Assembly: GCA_964345075.1 (NCBI GenBank)
Contig: CAYFPS010000004.1
Coordinates: forward strand, 124,001-188,000
Length of the DNA stretch: 64,000 nt
Reading direction: 5' to 3'
DNA from: CAYFPS01 sp964345075
GTDB taxonomy: Bacteria > CAIWAD01
The position numbers were made by a program, and so were the translations under genes. Under the pieces are notes generated by a model that saw only the letters and a list, made by a program, of their open reading frames with translations, had not been told where the DNA came from and ran no database searches. This document shows positions 51,514-60,916 of this stretch, piece by piece; positions within the stretch are counted from its first letter, which is position 1, and each line of letters opens with the position of its first letter.

Positions 51514-54039
51514 ATGTCTTCATCATTTTCCAGCTCCGCAAAACTGCTTCTGCTGCTGGCTACCGTGGCTGGCGCTGCCCGTATCACAGGAACCGTGACC
51601 GATTCCAGTGGTCAAGTTCTGGAAGGAGTCAGCGTTCGGCTGGCTGATAGTTCAACGGGAACAAGCTGTGATACAATGGGCAGCTTTGTTCTTGATCTTC
51701 CTGATCTCTCAGGACAGCTGATCTTCAGCCACATTGGCTACGAAGAGAAGCGCCTTAACCTCACTGAAGGCGATCAGCCACTGCATATTGTCCTTGAGAC
51801 CGCATTGCTGGTAGCGCCCGCAGTCACGGTAACAGGCGGACGGTCTGCCGGTGACCGCCCTTTGAGTTTCACCAACCTGGATTCCGATGAACTCGCTCGC
51901 AGAGATCAGGGACAGGACCTCAGCAGGCTGCTGGAAGGCACGCCTGGTCTGGTCACCATGTCCTATTCGGGAACACAGGTCGGTTACAATGAAATCCGCT
52001 TACGCGGCTTCGATCAAAAGCGAGTGGAGGTTCTGGTCAATGGCATTCCGCTGAACGACCCGGAAGATCATTATGTCTACTGGGTAGACCTGCCGGACAT
52101 GGGCAGCAGTCTGGAAGATGTGCAGATTCAGCGCGGTGCCGGTGGCAGTCCGTACGGGGGAAGCAATTTTGGCGGCAGTGTCAACATGCTTACATCCCTC
52201 GGTGATACGCCTGGAGGCAATCATCAATTGAGCCTGGGTAGCCATGGCACACGCCGCGCCTCCTTCAGTTTGAGTAGCGGGCTGATCGACGGTCACTGGC
52301 AGCTGGAAGGCAGGCTTGGACGTATCACGACAGACGGGTACCGCGAAGAGACCGGCGTCGACATGTGGAGCTACTACCTGGCATCGCGCCTGCTCCTTGG
52401 AAAGGCCAGCCTTCGCCTGAACCACTATGACGGCCATGAAGTCAGTCATGTAGCCTGGGATGGCGTGGAAGACAGTTACCTCTTCAGCCTGAATGGCTAT
52501 GAAAAGAACAGGCGAGCCAATTCCTATGCGATCCACAACAACAGCATTGATGACTTCAAGCAGCCGCACACGGAGCTCTTTCTGAGCACACCACTGCCTG
52601 ATGCAAGTGAGTTGGAGCTCACCTTGTATCACGTCAGTGGCGAGGGCTTCTACGAGACGCTCAAGACCGGCGTTGACCCTTTGGACTATGGACTGGAGCT
52701 GGACGGCAGCCCGGACATTGTAAACCGGCGCTGGATCGAGAAGGACCAGATTGGCCTTACCGCCAGCAATCTGCGCGAGCTTGGCTTCGGTCAACTTGAA
52801 TTTGGCCTGTCCGGCTATACCTACAAGGCCGATCACTTCGGTCGCGTGATACAATCGGATCCGATGCCGGTTAGTGGCCTTGATGGAGCCAGTTACTACC
52901 TCCACAAAACAGAAAAACAGAAGGCGGGCGCATGGCTCCGTTTGCAGATTCCGCTGGGAACATTCGATCTGGAAGGCGGCATGGCCCTGCAGTACAGTCG
53001 ATATGCGCTTCGGCAGCTGCCCCGTGGATCCTTTACACCGGATCTGCTTAATCGATTTGAGGATGAGCACACCTTCGTTAACCCTTCCATCGGACTTAAC
53101 TGGCAACCGAATCGAGCATGGCGCGTGTATACGCAGCTTGCCTTTACACAACGCGAGCCCAGCCGCAGTGAATACTGGAATGCCTGGCAGGGTCCCGATG
53201 ATCTTGGTGTATCACCGATGTTTGCAGATTCACGCATGCTGGCTGATGGTAGTCTGGAGTGGTCGAATCCGCTGGTCGATCCCGAGTCAATGATCGATCT
53301 GGAGCTGGGCGCTTCCTGGAGCAGTAGCCGCGCCAGATTATCGGCCAATCTTTACTGGATGGAACTGCGAGATGAGATTGTGAACTATGGCGGTGTAGAC
53401 GAGGAAAGCCCGGTTAAGGGGAATGCACCCAGGAGCCATCACGCCGGCATAGAGCTGGAGGGACTGTGGAAGCTGCTTGACAGGGCCTCGCTGGGCGGGA
53501 ATCTGGCCTTGAGTCAAAACCGCATCGATGAGCTTGTGATCTTTGAAGAGCACTATGCCGCAGACTGGAGCACGAGCACCGTCCCCCGTGACTTTTCAGG
53601 AAATCCACATGCCTTAAGTCCCGAAATCCTGCTTAACCTGTGGCTGGACTGGCAGTTTGGCCCGCTTCACCTGCGGCCCGGCCTGCAACACACCGGCGAA
53701 CAGTATCTGGACAACAGCGGTGATGATAATTACCTCAATCTGGATCCGGCCCTGATAGATCCCGCCTGGCTTATGGCAGACGGAAGCCCTGTAGCCAGCA
53801 AAAAGCTGGATGCTTACACGCTGATGAGTCTTGAAGCCCGTCTTGAGCTTAAGACCTTGACCGGTCTGGATCTGGAGCTGCGCCTGCAACTTGAAAACCT
53901 GCTTGACAGCGAGTACGAAACCGGTGGCTACTTCAATGAGTGGACCGACCTGAATGGCGACTGGCTTTACGAGCCGCAGCGGGCGCTTTATCCCGGAGCG
54001 CCGCGCAGCTGGATGCTGACGATGGACTGGCGCTTTTGA
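51514..54039 (+). CDS. TonB-dependent outer-membrane receptor, probably for thiamin or its precursors
   Basis: An 841-residue protein. ATG at 51514 follows AAAAGGAGGAAGG. The signal peptide is SSSAKLLLLLATVAGA. A carboxypeptidase-regulatory-like domain (ITGTVTDSSGQVLEGVSVRLAD...HIGYEEK) precedes the plug (QDLSRLLEGTPGLV, YNEIRLRGFDQKRVEVLVNGIPLND, PYGGSNFGGSVNM), and a ~640-residue beta barrel ends with a C-terminal Phe (TMDWRF). The TPP riboswitch upstream identifies the ligand class by genomic context, as known for Bacteroidetes thiamin receptors. It carries octamers at 51668, 52625, 52846 and 53208 plus several variants. Confidence 0.93.
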   Translation: MSSSFSSSAKLLLLLATVAGAARITGTVTDSSGQVLEGVSVRLADSSTGTSCDTMGSFVLDLPDLSGQLIFSHIGYEEKRLNLTEGDQPLHIVLETALLVAPAVTVTGGRSAGDRPLSFTNLDSDELARRDQGQDLSRLLEGTPGLVTMSYSGTQVGYNEIRLRGFDQKRVEVLVNGIPLNDPEDHYVYWVDLPDMGSSLEDVQIQRGAGGSPYGGSNFGGSVNMLTSLGDTPGGNHQLSLGSHGTRRASFSLSSGLIDGHWQLEGRLGRITTDGYREETGVDMWSYYLASRLLLGKASLRLNHYDGHEVSHVAWDGVEDSYLFSLNGYEKNRRANSYAIHNNSIDDFKQPHTELFLSTPLPDASELELTLYHVSGEGFYETLKTGVDPLDYGLELDGSPDIVNRRWIEKDQIGLTASNLRELGFGQLEFGLSGYTYKADHFGRVIQSDPMPVSGLDGASYYLHKTEKQKAGAWLRLQIPLGTFDLEGGMALQYSRYALRQLPRGSFTPDLLNRFEDEHTFVNPSIGLNWQPNRAWRVYTQLAFTQREPSRSEYWNAWQGPDDLGVSPMFADSRMLADGSLEWSNPLVDPESMIDLELGASWSSSRARLSANLYWMELRDEIVNYGGVDEESPVKGNAPRSHHAGIELEGLWKLLDRASLGGNLALSQNRIDELVIFEEHYAADWSTSTVPRDFSGNPHALSPEILLNLWLDWQFGPLHLRPGLQHTGEQYLDNSGDDNYLNLDPALIDPAWLMADGSPVASKKLDAYTLMSLEARLELKTLTGLDLELRLQLENLLDSEYETGGYFNEWTDLNGDWLYEPQRALYPGAPRSWMLTMDWRF

Positions 54040-54048
54040 TAGACCATG

Positions 54049-54077
54049 GGGCCTGAAGCAATTCAGGCCCTTTCTTT
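54049..54077 (+). terminator. Terminator of the receptor gene
   Basis: GGGCCTGAA (54049-54057) pairs with TTCAGGCCC (54062-54070) around GCAA, followed by TTTCTTT. Nine bases after the stop. Confidence 0.93.
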
Positions 54078-54084
54078 ACCAGCT

Positions 54085-54128
54085 AAAAAGAGCGCAAGCG
54101 GCCTCGCAGGGTTGCGAAAGCCGCTTGC
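54085..54128 (-). terminator. Terminator of the minus-strand response-regulator gene
   Basis: GCAAGCGGC (54094-54102) pairs with GCCGCTTGC (54120-54128). On the minus strand it is followed by GCTCTTTTT (complement of 54085-54093). About 22 bp past the stop at 54151. Confidence 0.85.
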
Positions 54129-54150
54129 AAACACACAGCTAAAAGAGGGG

Positions 54151-55179
54151 TCAGGGTTTCCCAGGTTCCAGCCTGGGCGAAATCTTCAGCGCCTGCTGCA
54201 CTTCCTGAATCAGCTCCTTCATCGCGAAAGGCTTCTGCAGGAATCCAGCTGCGCCATCTTCGAGAATCTGCTGCCGGTGCCAGATGCTGGCGTAACCAGT
54301 CATCAGCACCACGGGCGTATCAACGCCCAGCTTCTTAAGCATGGCCAAAAGACTTAGTCCATCAAGCCGCGGCATCTGAATGTCGGACAGCACCAGATCG
54401 AAGCGCTCACGGCGCATTCGTTCCAGACCAGCCAGCCCATCATATGCCAGGCAGACAACGTAGCCAAAGGCAGCCAACATGTCACCAACAATCTCCGCCA
54501 GATCACGGTTATCTTCCAGAAGCAGGATTCGGTGATTGAACATGCGAATCCGCTCAGGATCCGGATGCAGCATGGTGACAAAGCTATTCTGCGCTTCCTG
54601 ACTGGTTCCCTGCCGAATATCCGGATTCAGGTCGTCCAGGCTGCGCGGGCTTCGATTCTCGCTAAGAAAGAACACATCAGCCAGTTCAAGCAGTTCATAA
54701 AGCCGATTTTCGATGAATCCGCTGCGGAAGTAGCTTTGAAACAGGCTGAACGAATATAACAAGGAAAAGTTGTGAACCAAATAACCACTTCCTTGCAGCC
54801 GAAGCCGAAACCCTTCACTATTGCGTATAATGTGGGCGTCTGATTCATTTCCAGAGAGGTGGCGCGTTAACACGGCGGCCAGAGAAATCACCTGGCGTGG
54901 CCATTCTGCTGAAGCGGCTGAATCCCCATCCTCCAGATGCTTCAAGGCTGCGGCAAGATGAGCAACTTCGCTGCCAAGCGACCGGGTCCAATCAAGACGA
55001 TTGCCCAGTGCATGGGCAATCAATTCAAACTGCGACTCCATGGAAACACCATGTGCCGGCAGCTCAGGAGCCATGGCGGAAGCAGCAAGCATCAGCCACG
55101 TGCTCTTCTTGCTTCGATTTTCGCCGAAGGAAGTCAGCCGGATGTCCTGAAGGTATTCCATGACCTTCTGAATCGGCAA
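54151..55179 (-). CDS. Response regulator with unusual N-terminal domain and C-terminal receiver
   Basis: A 342-residue protein. The C-terminal ~120 residues are a receiver: ILLLEDNRDLAEIVGDML (acidic pair), phosphoacceptor Asp in LVLSDIQMPRLDGLSLL, Thr in VVLMTGYAS and Lys in FLQKPFAMKEL. The N-terminal ~200 residues are helical with HALGNRLDWTRSLGSEVAHLAAAL, which loosely resembles a degenerate dimerisation/phosphotransfer region of a kinase without an ATPase domain. It may be a phosphorelay intermediate. No output domain. It stands alone. Confidence 0.82.
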   Translation of the reverse strand: MPIQKVMEYLQDIRLTSFGENRSKKSTWLMLAASAMAPELPAHGVSMESQFELIAHALGNRLDWTRSLGSEVAHLAAALKHLEDGDSAASAEWPRQVISLAAVLTRHLSGNESDAHIIRNSEGFRLRLQGSGYLVHNFSLLYSFSLFQSYFRSGFIENRLYELLELADVFFLSENRSPRSLDDLNPDIRQGTSQEAQNSFVTMLHPDPERIRMFNHRILLLEDNRDLAEIVGDMLAAFGYVVCLAYDGLAGLERMRRERFDLVLSDIQMPRLDGLSLLAMLKKLGVDTPVVLMTGYASIWHRQQILEDGAAGFLQKPFAMKELIQEVQQALKISPRLEPGKP

Positions 55180-55301
55180 ATCGCAGGAGCTTCTTCAACC
55201 AAAACAGGACGAAAGTGAAGGGAATCCTGCCTTTGTCAGGTTTGCACCCTGCTGCCCGATCTTCTACCTTGCATCCGGCAATTGAATACGAGGATAGCCG
55301 C

Positions 55302-55943
55302 ATGAATCCAGCCCCCGGCCAGTTTCGCACCATCGAACACCCACTGCTCAGGCATTATCTGGGCGTGCTCAGAGACAAGCATACCTCGACCGAGGAGTTC
55401 AGCAAGGCCACCGACCGCTTGTCAACGCTTCTGGTTACGGAAGTGACCCGCGAGCTGGAAACCGAGAGCGTCGAGATTGAGACCCCGCTTGAGGCCTTTA
55501 CGGCCAAGCGGCTGGCCCATCAGCTGATGCTTGTTCCTATCCTGCGCGCAGGTCTGGGCATGGTCAACGGTTTCAAGCAGCTCCTGCCCGGTGCGACAGT
55601 GGCCCACCTGGGGCTTTACAGGGATGAAGAAACCCTGCAGCCGGTCGTGTATTACAAAAAGCTTCCACCGGATTTGAAGGACAAGGACCTGATTGTTCTT
55701 GACCCGATGCTGGCTACCGGGGGAACGGCTTGCGCGGCCATTCAATACTTGAAGGAGCGCAATCCGCTTTCCATTCGTTTCGTCTGCCTGCTTGCCGCAC
55801 CGGAAGGCGTAAAGGCTCTTAACAGCGAGCACCCCGATGTTCCGATCACGGCAGCAGCCCTGGATCGCGAGCTGAATGAAAAGGGCTACATCCTGCCGGG
55901 GCTGGGTGACGCCGGTGATCGCATCTTCGGAACCGAATACTGA
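55302..55943 (+). CDS. upp: Uracil phosphoribosyltransferase
   Basis: A 213-residue salvage enzyme making UMP from uracil and PRPP. It begins NPAPGQFRTIEHPLLRHYLGVLRDKHT. Conserved sites are LVPILRAGLGMVNG, the PRPP loop LIVLDPMLATGGTACAAI and the C-terminal uracil pocket GLGDAGDRIFGT. The start chosen, ATG 55302, follows GAGGAT; an upstream in-frame ATG at 55215 adds 29 residues without support. Its stop overlaps a CTG in the frame of the next gene. Confidence 0.97.
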   Translation: MNPAPGQFRTIEHPLLRHYLGVLRDKHTSTEEFSKATDRLSTLLVTEVTRELETESVEIETPLEAFTAKRLAHQLMLVPILRAGLGMVNGFKQLLPGATVAHLGLYRDEETLQPVVYYKKLPPDLKDKDLIVLDPMLATGGTACAAIQYLKERNPLSIRFVCLLAAPEGVKALNSEHPDVPITAAALDRELNEKGYILPGLGDAGDRIFGTEY

Positions 55944-56977
55944 GCAGAGCATTCTGCCTCTTCCTTTTCCTGCACCTGGCTGCAGGACTGCTGAGAGTCG
56001 GTTACACGGCTTGTCAGCCGGACGAACGCTTTACGGATCTGATCACGCGCTCGATTGAGGCTTGTCTCGATCAGGATTGGCCTCGCGCCTTTCAGCCACT
56101 GGACTCACTGGCTCTGGCAAGACCCACTGAACCTGCACCATTTTTCTATCGAGCGACGGTCTACAGCTACCGCATGACCGATGAAGAGAGTTTTCGCTGG
56201 GAAGATGCCTTCCTGCGTGATCTCGCGACTGCAGACAGCCTGCTGGCGGCACTTCCCGTGTATCACAACTCTATGCAGCCGTCGATTGAGGAGCAGCGCT
56301 ACCTGAAGGGCAGCATTCACGCCTGGAGGAGTCTGCATGCCGGAAGGCGCGGACACTTGCTCGAAGCGCTTTCAGAGGGGCTCAAGGCCTCGCGGGAGCT
56401 GGAAAATCTCTTTGACGAATGTCCTGACTGGGCAGACCTGATGTTGGGTATTGGCAATCTGCGCTACTGGAAGTCGGTCAAGTTGAAGAGTGTTCGCTGG
56501 TTGCCTTTCGTCAAGGATGAACGAAAAGAGGGGCTTGCCCTTACCCGCGAAGCCTGTGCGCGAGGGCGTTTCAGCGGCTATCTGGCTGCGGCCAACCTGA
56601 GCTGGATGTTGCTGGAGGAAGGTCGCTGGCAGGAGGCTGCAAGCCTGTGCGAGGAAGCTCTGGCGGATCACCCGGAGAGCCGCCTCTTTCTTTTTCCCTA
56701 TGCAGAAGCCTTGCTGGCCGGTAAAGAGTGGACACGGGCTGAAGAGGTTTACCAGCAGATTCGTGTTACACTGGCCTCGGATGAATGGCCGCAAGCGGTC
56801 AATCACTTCATCTGTCTGGAAAAGTTGAGTGCAATCGCTGAAGCAAAGGGCGATCCTGTCTCTTCTCTGGCCTTTGCTGAAGAAGCCATGGCCATCGAAC
56901 TAAGCAAGCAGGAAAGAACGCGTATCACAGATCGCATCAAGCGGCTTGATCAGCGCATCAACAGAATCTCAAACTGA
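55940..56977 (+). CDS. TPR-like exported protein downstream of upp (non-canonical start suspected)
   Basis: The frame is open from just after a TGA at ~55914 to 56977. Its first ATG is 56174, but the stretch before encodes a plausible signal peptide (SRAFCLFLFLHLAAGLLRVGYTA) and continues smoothly into helical TPR-like repeats (LAAANLSWMLLEEGRWQEAASLCEEALADHPES and a following YAEALLAGKEWTRAEEVYQQI). No ATG, GTG or TTG precedes. CTG at 55940 overlaps the upp stop as CTGA, mimicking the common ATGA coupling, so I place the start there tentatively. If wrong, the protein is 267 residues from 56174. Function unknown; a cell-envelope scaffold is possible. Confidence 0.65.
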   Translation: MSRAFCLFLFLHLAAGLLRVGYTACQPDERFTDLITRSIEACLDQDWPRAFQPLDSLALARPTEPAPFFYRATVYSYRMTDEESFRWEDAFLRDLATADSLLAALPVYHNSMQPSIEEQRYLKGSIHAWRSLHAGRRGHLLEALSEGLKASRELENLFDECPDWADLMLGIGNLRYWKSVKLKSVRWLPFVKDERKEGLALTREACARGRFSGYLAAANLSWMLLEEGRWQEAASLCEEALADHPESRLFLFPYAEALLAGKEWTRAEEVYQQIRVTLASDEWPQAVNHFICLEKLSAIAEAKGDPVSSLAFAEEAMAIELSKQERTRITDRIKRLDQRINRISN

Positions 56978-56984
56978 TCACAGG

Positions 56985-59900
56985 CTACTCAACGATCAGC
57001 TTGCTTCCCGTCTCTACCCAGCCCGCAGGAATCCGGTTGACCACAAGCCCACCATCTTCATCCGAAAGGCTGTAAACCGTTTCGGGAATGCGCACCTTCG
57101 CCCGGTAGAAGTAAACGCCGCGCGCCAGTGAGTTCCCCTGATCGTCTCTGGGCTGCCAGGCTTCCGACCAGAACAGGCCACCTTCGCCTTCGAGCTCCAG
57201 CCGGCGCTCCACAATTTTGCGACCACGAACGGTGTAAACCGTGAGCACCATTTCATCCAGATCATCCAGTTGCACACCTTCAAGCAGGAAGCTGAAGCGT
57301 GTCTCATCGCGAACCGGGTTGGGCGTGCAGTAGAGTTCGGCAAGTCCCGGGCGATCCGGGCTGATCAGGTTGAAGCTGGTCTCCGCGTATCCAGGGTTGC
57401 CCGCGTTATCCCAGGCCCGGGCGCGCAGCTGGTGCTCGCCGTCTTCCAGCGCAGGAAGGGGCAGTGCAGCTCGTCCCGTTGCATAACTGTCAAGCTCGTA
57501 TTCAAAGGACGCTGTCAGGTTTTCCGGCAGGGCACCATCCAGCTCAATCTCGATGCGGTGGCCGATATCACCACTCAGGTCAATCCCGCTGGAATCAGAC
57601 ACCTGCACATAGATCACGGAATTCGGCGCCACGGCATCGTCTTCACGCCACTGCGGACCATTCAGGTAGAGCGCGAGCCGGGGCGGATCCAGATCACTGA
57701 CAGGATCGGTGTTCTGCCTGATCATGACTTCGTGATACACGATCGCATCGCGCATCCGGCCGTCGGCGGCACTACCCACCATGTAGACTCGAAGCTGTCC
57801 GGGATCAGGTTGCACGGGCACATCATGCGGCAGTAGAAAGCTGCCCCGTGCCACACCTTCATTCATGCTTACCGGGCCATTAAAGAGGACACTTCCGGGC
57901 TGCTCATAATCCAGTCCCACGCCGTGATACACCGTGCCGACCGTATAGGGTGCGTAGTCGTGATGGCGCGCAACAGGAGGTTGGCGCATTTCGACACGGG
58001 CGACACCATCAAGCAGATGTTCCGCCTCAAGCACTTCAGCGACCTGTGCTTCAAAACTGCTGAGCACGCCACTCAGGAGTGTGTCCGCATCCTGACTGTT
58101 GCTTTCCAGGTCGGTCAGCAGGCCCGAGTAGCCCGGGAAGGGCGGAAGCAGACTGGGATCGCCCAGATAGATGTACTTCTGCCGATTGCTGTCGTAGTTC
58201 ACATTTTTGGCCAGGCGCAGGGCTTCTCCCAGTGGCAACTGATTGCCGCCGGGCGCGTCAAGGAAAAGCGGCATCAGATCACGCACGAAGTTGTCGTTAC
58301 TGGTGCCGCCCGTCTTGCGCGTAGCCGCCACAATGCCCAGCGCACCACCACCATCCATGTGAATCAGCTGCTGGGGCATGGCCAGTCCTACCGTCAGATC
58401 GATCTCGGCCCAGCTGCAGGTTGCCGCAATGAAGAAGCAAGGACGACCGTTAGCCTCCAGTAGTGGCAGGTGCTTGGTTGAAGTGAATACATATTCGTGG
58501 GTCCAGGTTGTATTGTTCCCGTGTCCCATGAAGTTCACAAGCGCCACGCCTTCATTCATGGCACTGACCAGCCGCTGCTCGGCCAGCGGCTTTTCGTAGA
58601 CGCGAATCTCGGGATTGTATACACTCGGGTAGTCAAAAAGGTAGAGCCGTTCCACCTGAAAGGAAGCAGGCACATACTGACTGGCCAGGGCCTCGGAGTC
58701 CTGACTGTGAGTGAATTCGAAACTGGATACGCGGTGGTCGTCCCCGTATTCGTCATCTGCAACAAAGAGCAGTCGGTTGCGCCAGAGATCACGATCCTGT
58801 GATCCAAAATAGTCCGCGACCTTGTTTGTGTAGTCGCGCAGATCCGCTTCCGTATTGGCTGGAATGCGACCATAAGCCATATCCAGATGGGCCTCGTCAA
58901 GCAGCCTTACAAAAAAGTCGTCCACCATGGGGTCTGCATCATCGCGGGATGTGGAATAGCGATACCAGGCCGGGACACGCTGCGGAAAGCCACCAGCGAT
59001 GCGGCCCTGGTAATCGTAGTGACCGTTTCCGGCAAAGAGCACATAACTCGCGGGGTTGGCTGCTTCCAGCAGTTCATGACGTAGAAAATTGCGCAGGGCT
59101 CCCGGATCGGCCACTCCGCAGTTGTACTTGAGATAGATATCCTCGAGTAGGACCACGCGCGCCAGAAGATCACCCTGACCATTGCGCATCTCGACGTAAT
59201 CCCGGGCAGCATCTTCAAAGGCAAGAGGCGCAATCACGATCATGTCGCTCGAACCGATTTCTGCCGACAGATCGGGCATTTGAACACGGCTGAGACCGGT
59301 TGGCCTGCGCAGTCCATCCTCGGTGGCTGCAAAAAACCTGCGCGGGTATCCTGTTGCGAGGTCTTCGCCAGCGCCACTTACCACACCCGTTATCTGTGGT
59401 GTATCACCGTAGGCCAGGCTATCCTCGTGTGTCACGTCAAAGACATGGAGCTGAGTAGGCCCGTTTTGAATGTTGAATCGATAAGCGCCGACATCGCCCG
59501 GTGTCTCACAGCGAAGCTCTCCGTCTACAAATTGTGCAGGTGCTTCGTAGCTAAGCATCAACCAGTCCAGATAGACAAGAATCCCCGTCCACGTTGTGCG
59601 AGTCAGGTCCAACTCAAGGCCGGATGTCCCGATATTTCCTGTCTCTACAAGCAGGCTTTCATGTGGATGGAAGGTGTTCTCCAGGCTCTGACCATTGATA
59701 TCAATGCGCATCCAGTCCGAGGGCAGGGTCAGGGTCGGGTGAAAGTCGAACTCAAAACGTAGATCTGCATTTGTCACGGCTGGAGCCGGAAGATTGACCG
59801 ACCAGCTGCTGCCTTCTGCTGGAAACTCATGGGTAAACCAGGCGCGGGCGCTGTGCTCGGCGGAAACGTTGCCTTCATCAACGACCATTCGCCAGCGGGG

Positions 59901-60899
59901 TGTTTCCAGATAGGTCATTTCCGGGTCGTAGGCGGGAAGCGCGGCCACCTCAAGACCAGGCGTGACACCACCCACCAGCAACAGGTAGTTGTTGGTGTCA
60001 TCGTAGAAATGGCCATAGCGATCAACGCTGCCGTCATCCTGTGATACAAGACCACTCAGACCGCGGGCATAAAACAGAATCCGCTCACCGGCCTCAAAAG
60101 AACCGTCACTGTCTATGGCCCGCAGCATTGGAATCTCGTGGGGTCGAAACTGATTGTTCCGTTCAGCGGCAGGATTCTCGTCGATCATGCGGCCATCGTA
60201 GGTGTAGAGCTTGAAGGCGGCGGGATCCAGCAATGAGGGATCAAGACCCAGGCTGCTCAGATCAGCGGGCAATATCTGATAGATGCCTTCTTCAGATACA
60301 GGCACAGAAACCCAGTCGCTACCATCCCAACCGGGCTCACCATCGCGGTTAAGCAGCTGTGGGTTCGTGGCCCAGCCAGCAGCCAGTTCACCATTCAATA
60401 ACAGGCTGCGGTCCGCCAGTGGGAGGCGACTGGCAAAACCCGTTCGCGCGCCCGTGAATTCAACCTCAAGCTCCAGCCGGCTCACAAATTCGGCCGAAGT
60501 TCCATTCGTCCGCAGAAGCTCAAGATCCAGCTCCAGTACACGTATATCACGCCAGACATGCACACGTTGTGTGACAAGATCCCGGCTGTTTAGGCCATCG
60601 AAATCCACTGAAAGAGGACCATCCACTTGCTCGCTTGCAAGGATGCGGGCGTGTGATACAGCCTCGGCAAAGGGTGGAAGGGCAACCAGCAGGCGGCGAA
60701 CGGGGCGATCAAGATCCAGTCCGTGCTCCAAACGTAGCCAACGCTCACCTGAGCGCTCCACAGGTCCGCTGATCTGCGGTTCAAGCACAACACGAAGCCT
60801 GTTCAGGTCTGATTCCAGAATTGTGACATCATCGTGAGTGACGGCAGCCAGAACAAGTCTGGCCGCGAGCAGTGCAGTCAGAAGAATGATTGTCCGCAT
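56985..60899 (-). CDS. porU: PorU-like C25 (gingipain-family) peptidase/sortase of type IX secretion
   Basis: A 1,304-residue exported protein with signal peptide MRTIILLTALLAARLVLA. The N-terminal part (LRLEHGLDL...WVSVPVSEEGIYQILPADL...AAFKLYTYDGRMIDE) matches PorU proteins. The C25 catalytic domain has the His motif VNFMGHGNNTTWTHEYVF and the Cys motif FFIAATCSWAEIDL. The C terminus has a FlgD-like region (PNPVRDETRFSFLL...ARGVYFYRAKV). In Bacteroidetes PorU removes the sorting tail of type IX cargo at the outer membrane and attaches it to A-LPS. Other Por genes are not in the window. Five octamer copies. Confidence 0.88.
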   Translation of the reverse strand: MRTIILLTALLAARLVLAAVTHDDVTILESDLNRLRVVLEPQISGPVERSGERWLRLEHGLDLDRPVRRLLVALPPFAEAVSHARILASEQVDGPLSVDFDGLNSRDLVTQRVHVWRDIRVLELDLELLRTNGTSAEFVSRLELEVEFTGARTGFASRLPLADRSLLLNGELAAGWATNPQLLNRDGEPGWDGSDWVSVPVSEEGIYQILPADLSSLGLDPSLLDPAAFKLYTYDGRMIDENPAAERNNQFRPHEIPMLRAIDSDGSFEAGERILFYARGLSGLVSQDDGSVDRYGHFYDDTNNYLLLVGGVTPGLEVAALPAYDPEMTYLETPRWRMVVDEGNVSAEHSARAWFTHEFPAEGSSWSVNLPAPAVTNADLRFEFDFHPTLTLPSDWMRIDINGQSLENTFHPHESLLVETGNIGTSGLELDLTRTTWTGILVYLDWLMLSYEAPAQFVDGELRCETPGDVGAYRFNIQNGPTQLHVFDVTHEDSLAYGDTPQITGVVSGAGEDLATGYPRRFFAATEDGLRRPTGLSRVQMPDLSAEIGSSDMIVIAPLAFEDAARDYVEMRNGQGDLLARVVLLEDIYLKYNCGVADPGALRNFLRHELLEAANPASYVLFAGNGHYDYQGRIAGGFPQRVPAWYRYSTSRDDADPMVDDFFVRLLDEAHLDMAYGRIPANTEADLRDYTNKVADYFGSQDRDLWRNRLLFVADDEYGDDHRVSSFEFTHSQDSEALASQYVPASFQVERLYLFDYPSVYNPEIRVYEKPLAEQRLVSAMNEGVALVNFMGHGNNTTWTHEYVFTSTKHLPLLEANGRPCFFIAATCSWAEIDLTVGLAMPQQLIHMDGGGALGIVAATRKTGGTSNDNFVRDLMPLFLDAPGGNQLPLGEALRLAKNVNYDSNRQKYIYLGDPSLLPPFPGYSGLLTDLESNSQDADTLLSGVLSSFEAQVAEVLEAEHLLDGVARVEMRQPPVARHHDYAPYTVGTVYHGVGLDYEQPGSVLFNGPVSMNEGVARGSFLLPHDVPVQPDPGQLRVYMVGSAADGRMRDAIVYHEVMIRQNTDPVSDLDPPRLALYLNGPQWREDDAVAPNSVIYVQVSDSSGIDLSGDIGHRIEIELDGALPENLTASFEYELDSYATGRAALPLPALEDGEHQLRARAWDNAGNPGYAETSFNLISPDRPGLAELYCTPNPVRDETRFSFLLEGVQLDDLDEMVLTVYTVRGRKIVERRLELEGEGGLFWSEAWQPRDDQGNSLARGVYFYRAKVRIPETVYSLSDEDGGLVVNRIPAGWVETGSKLIVE

Positions 60900-60916
60900 G
60901 CGGAATCCTTTTCGTA

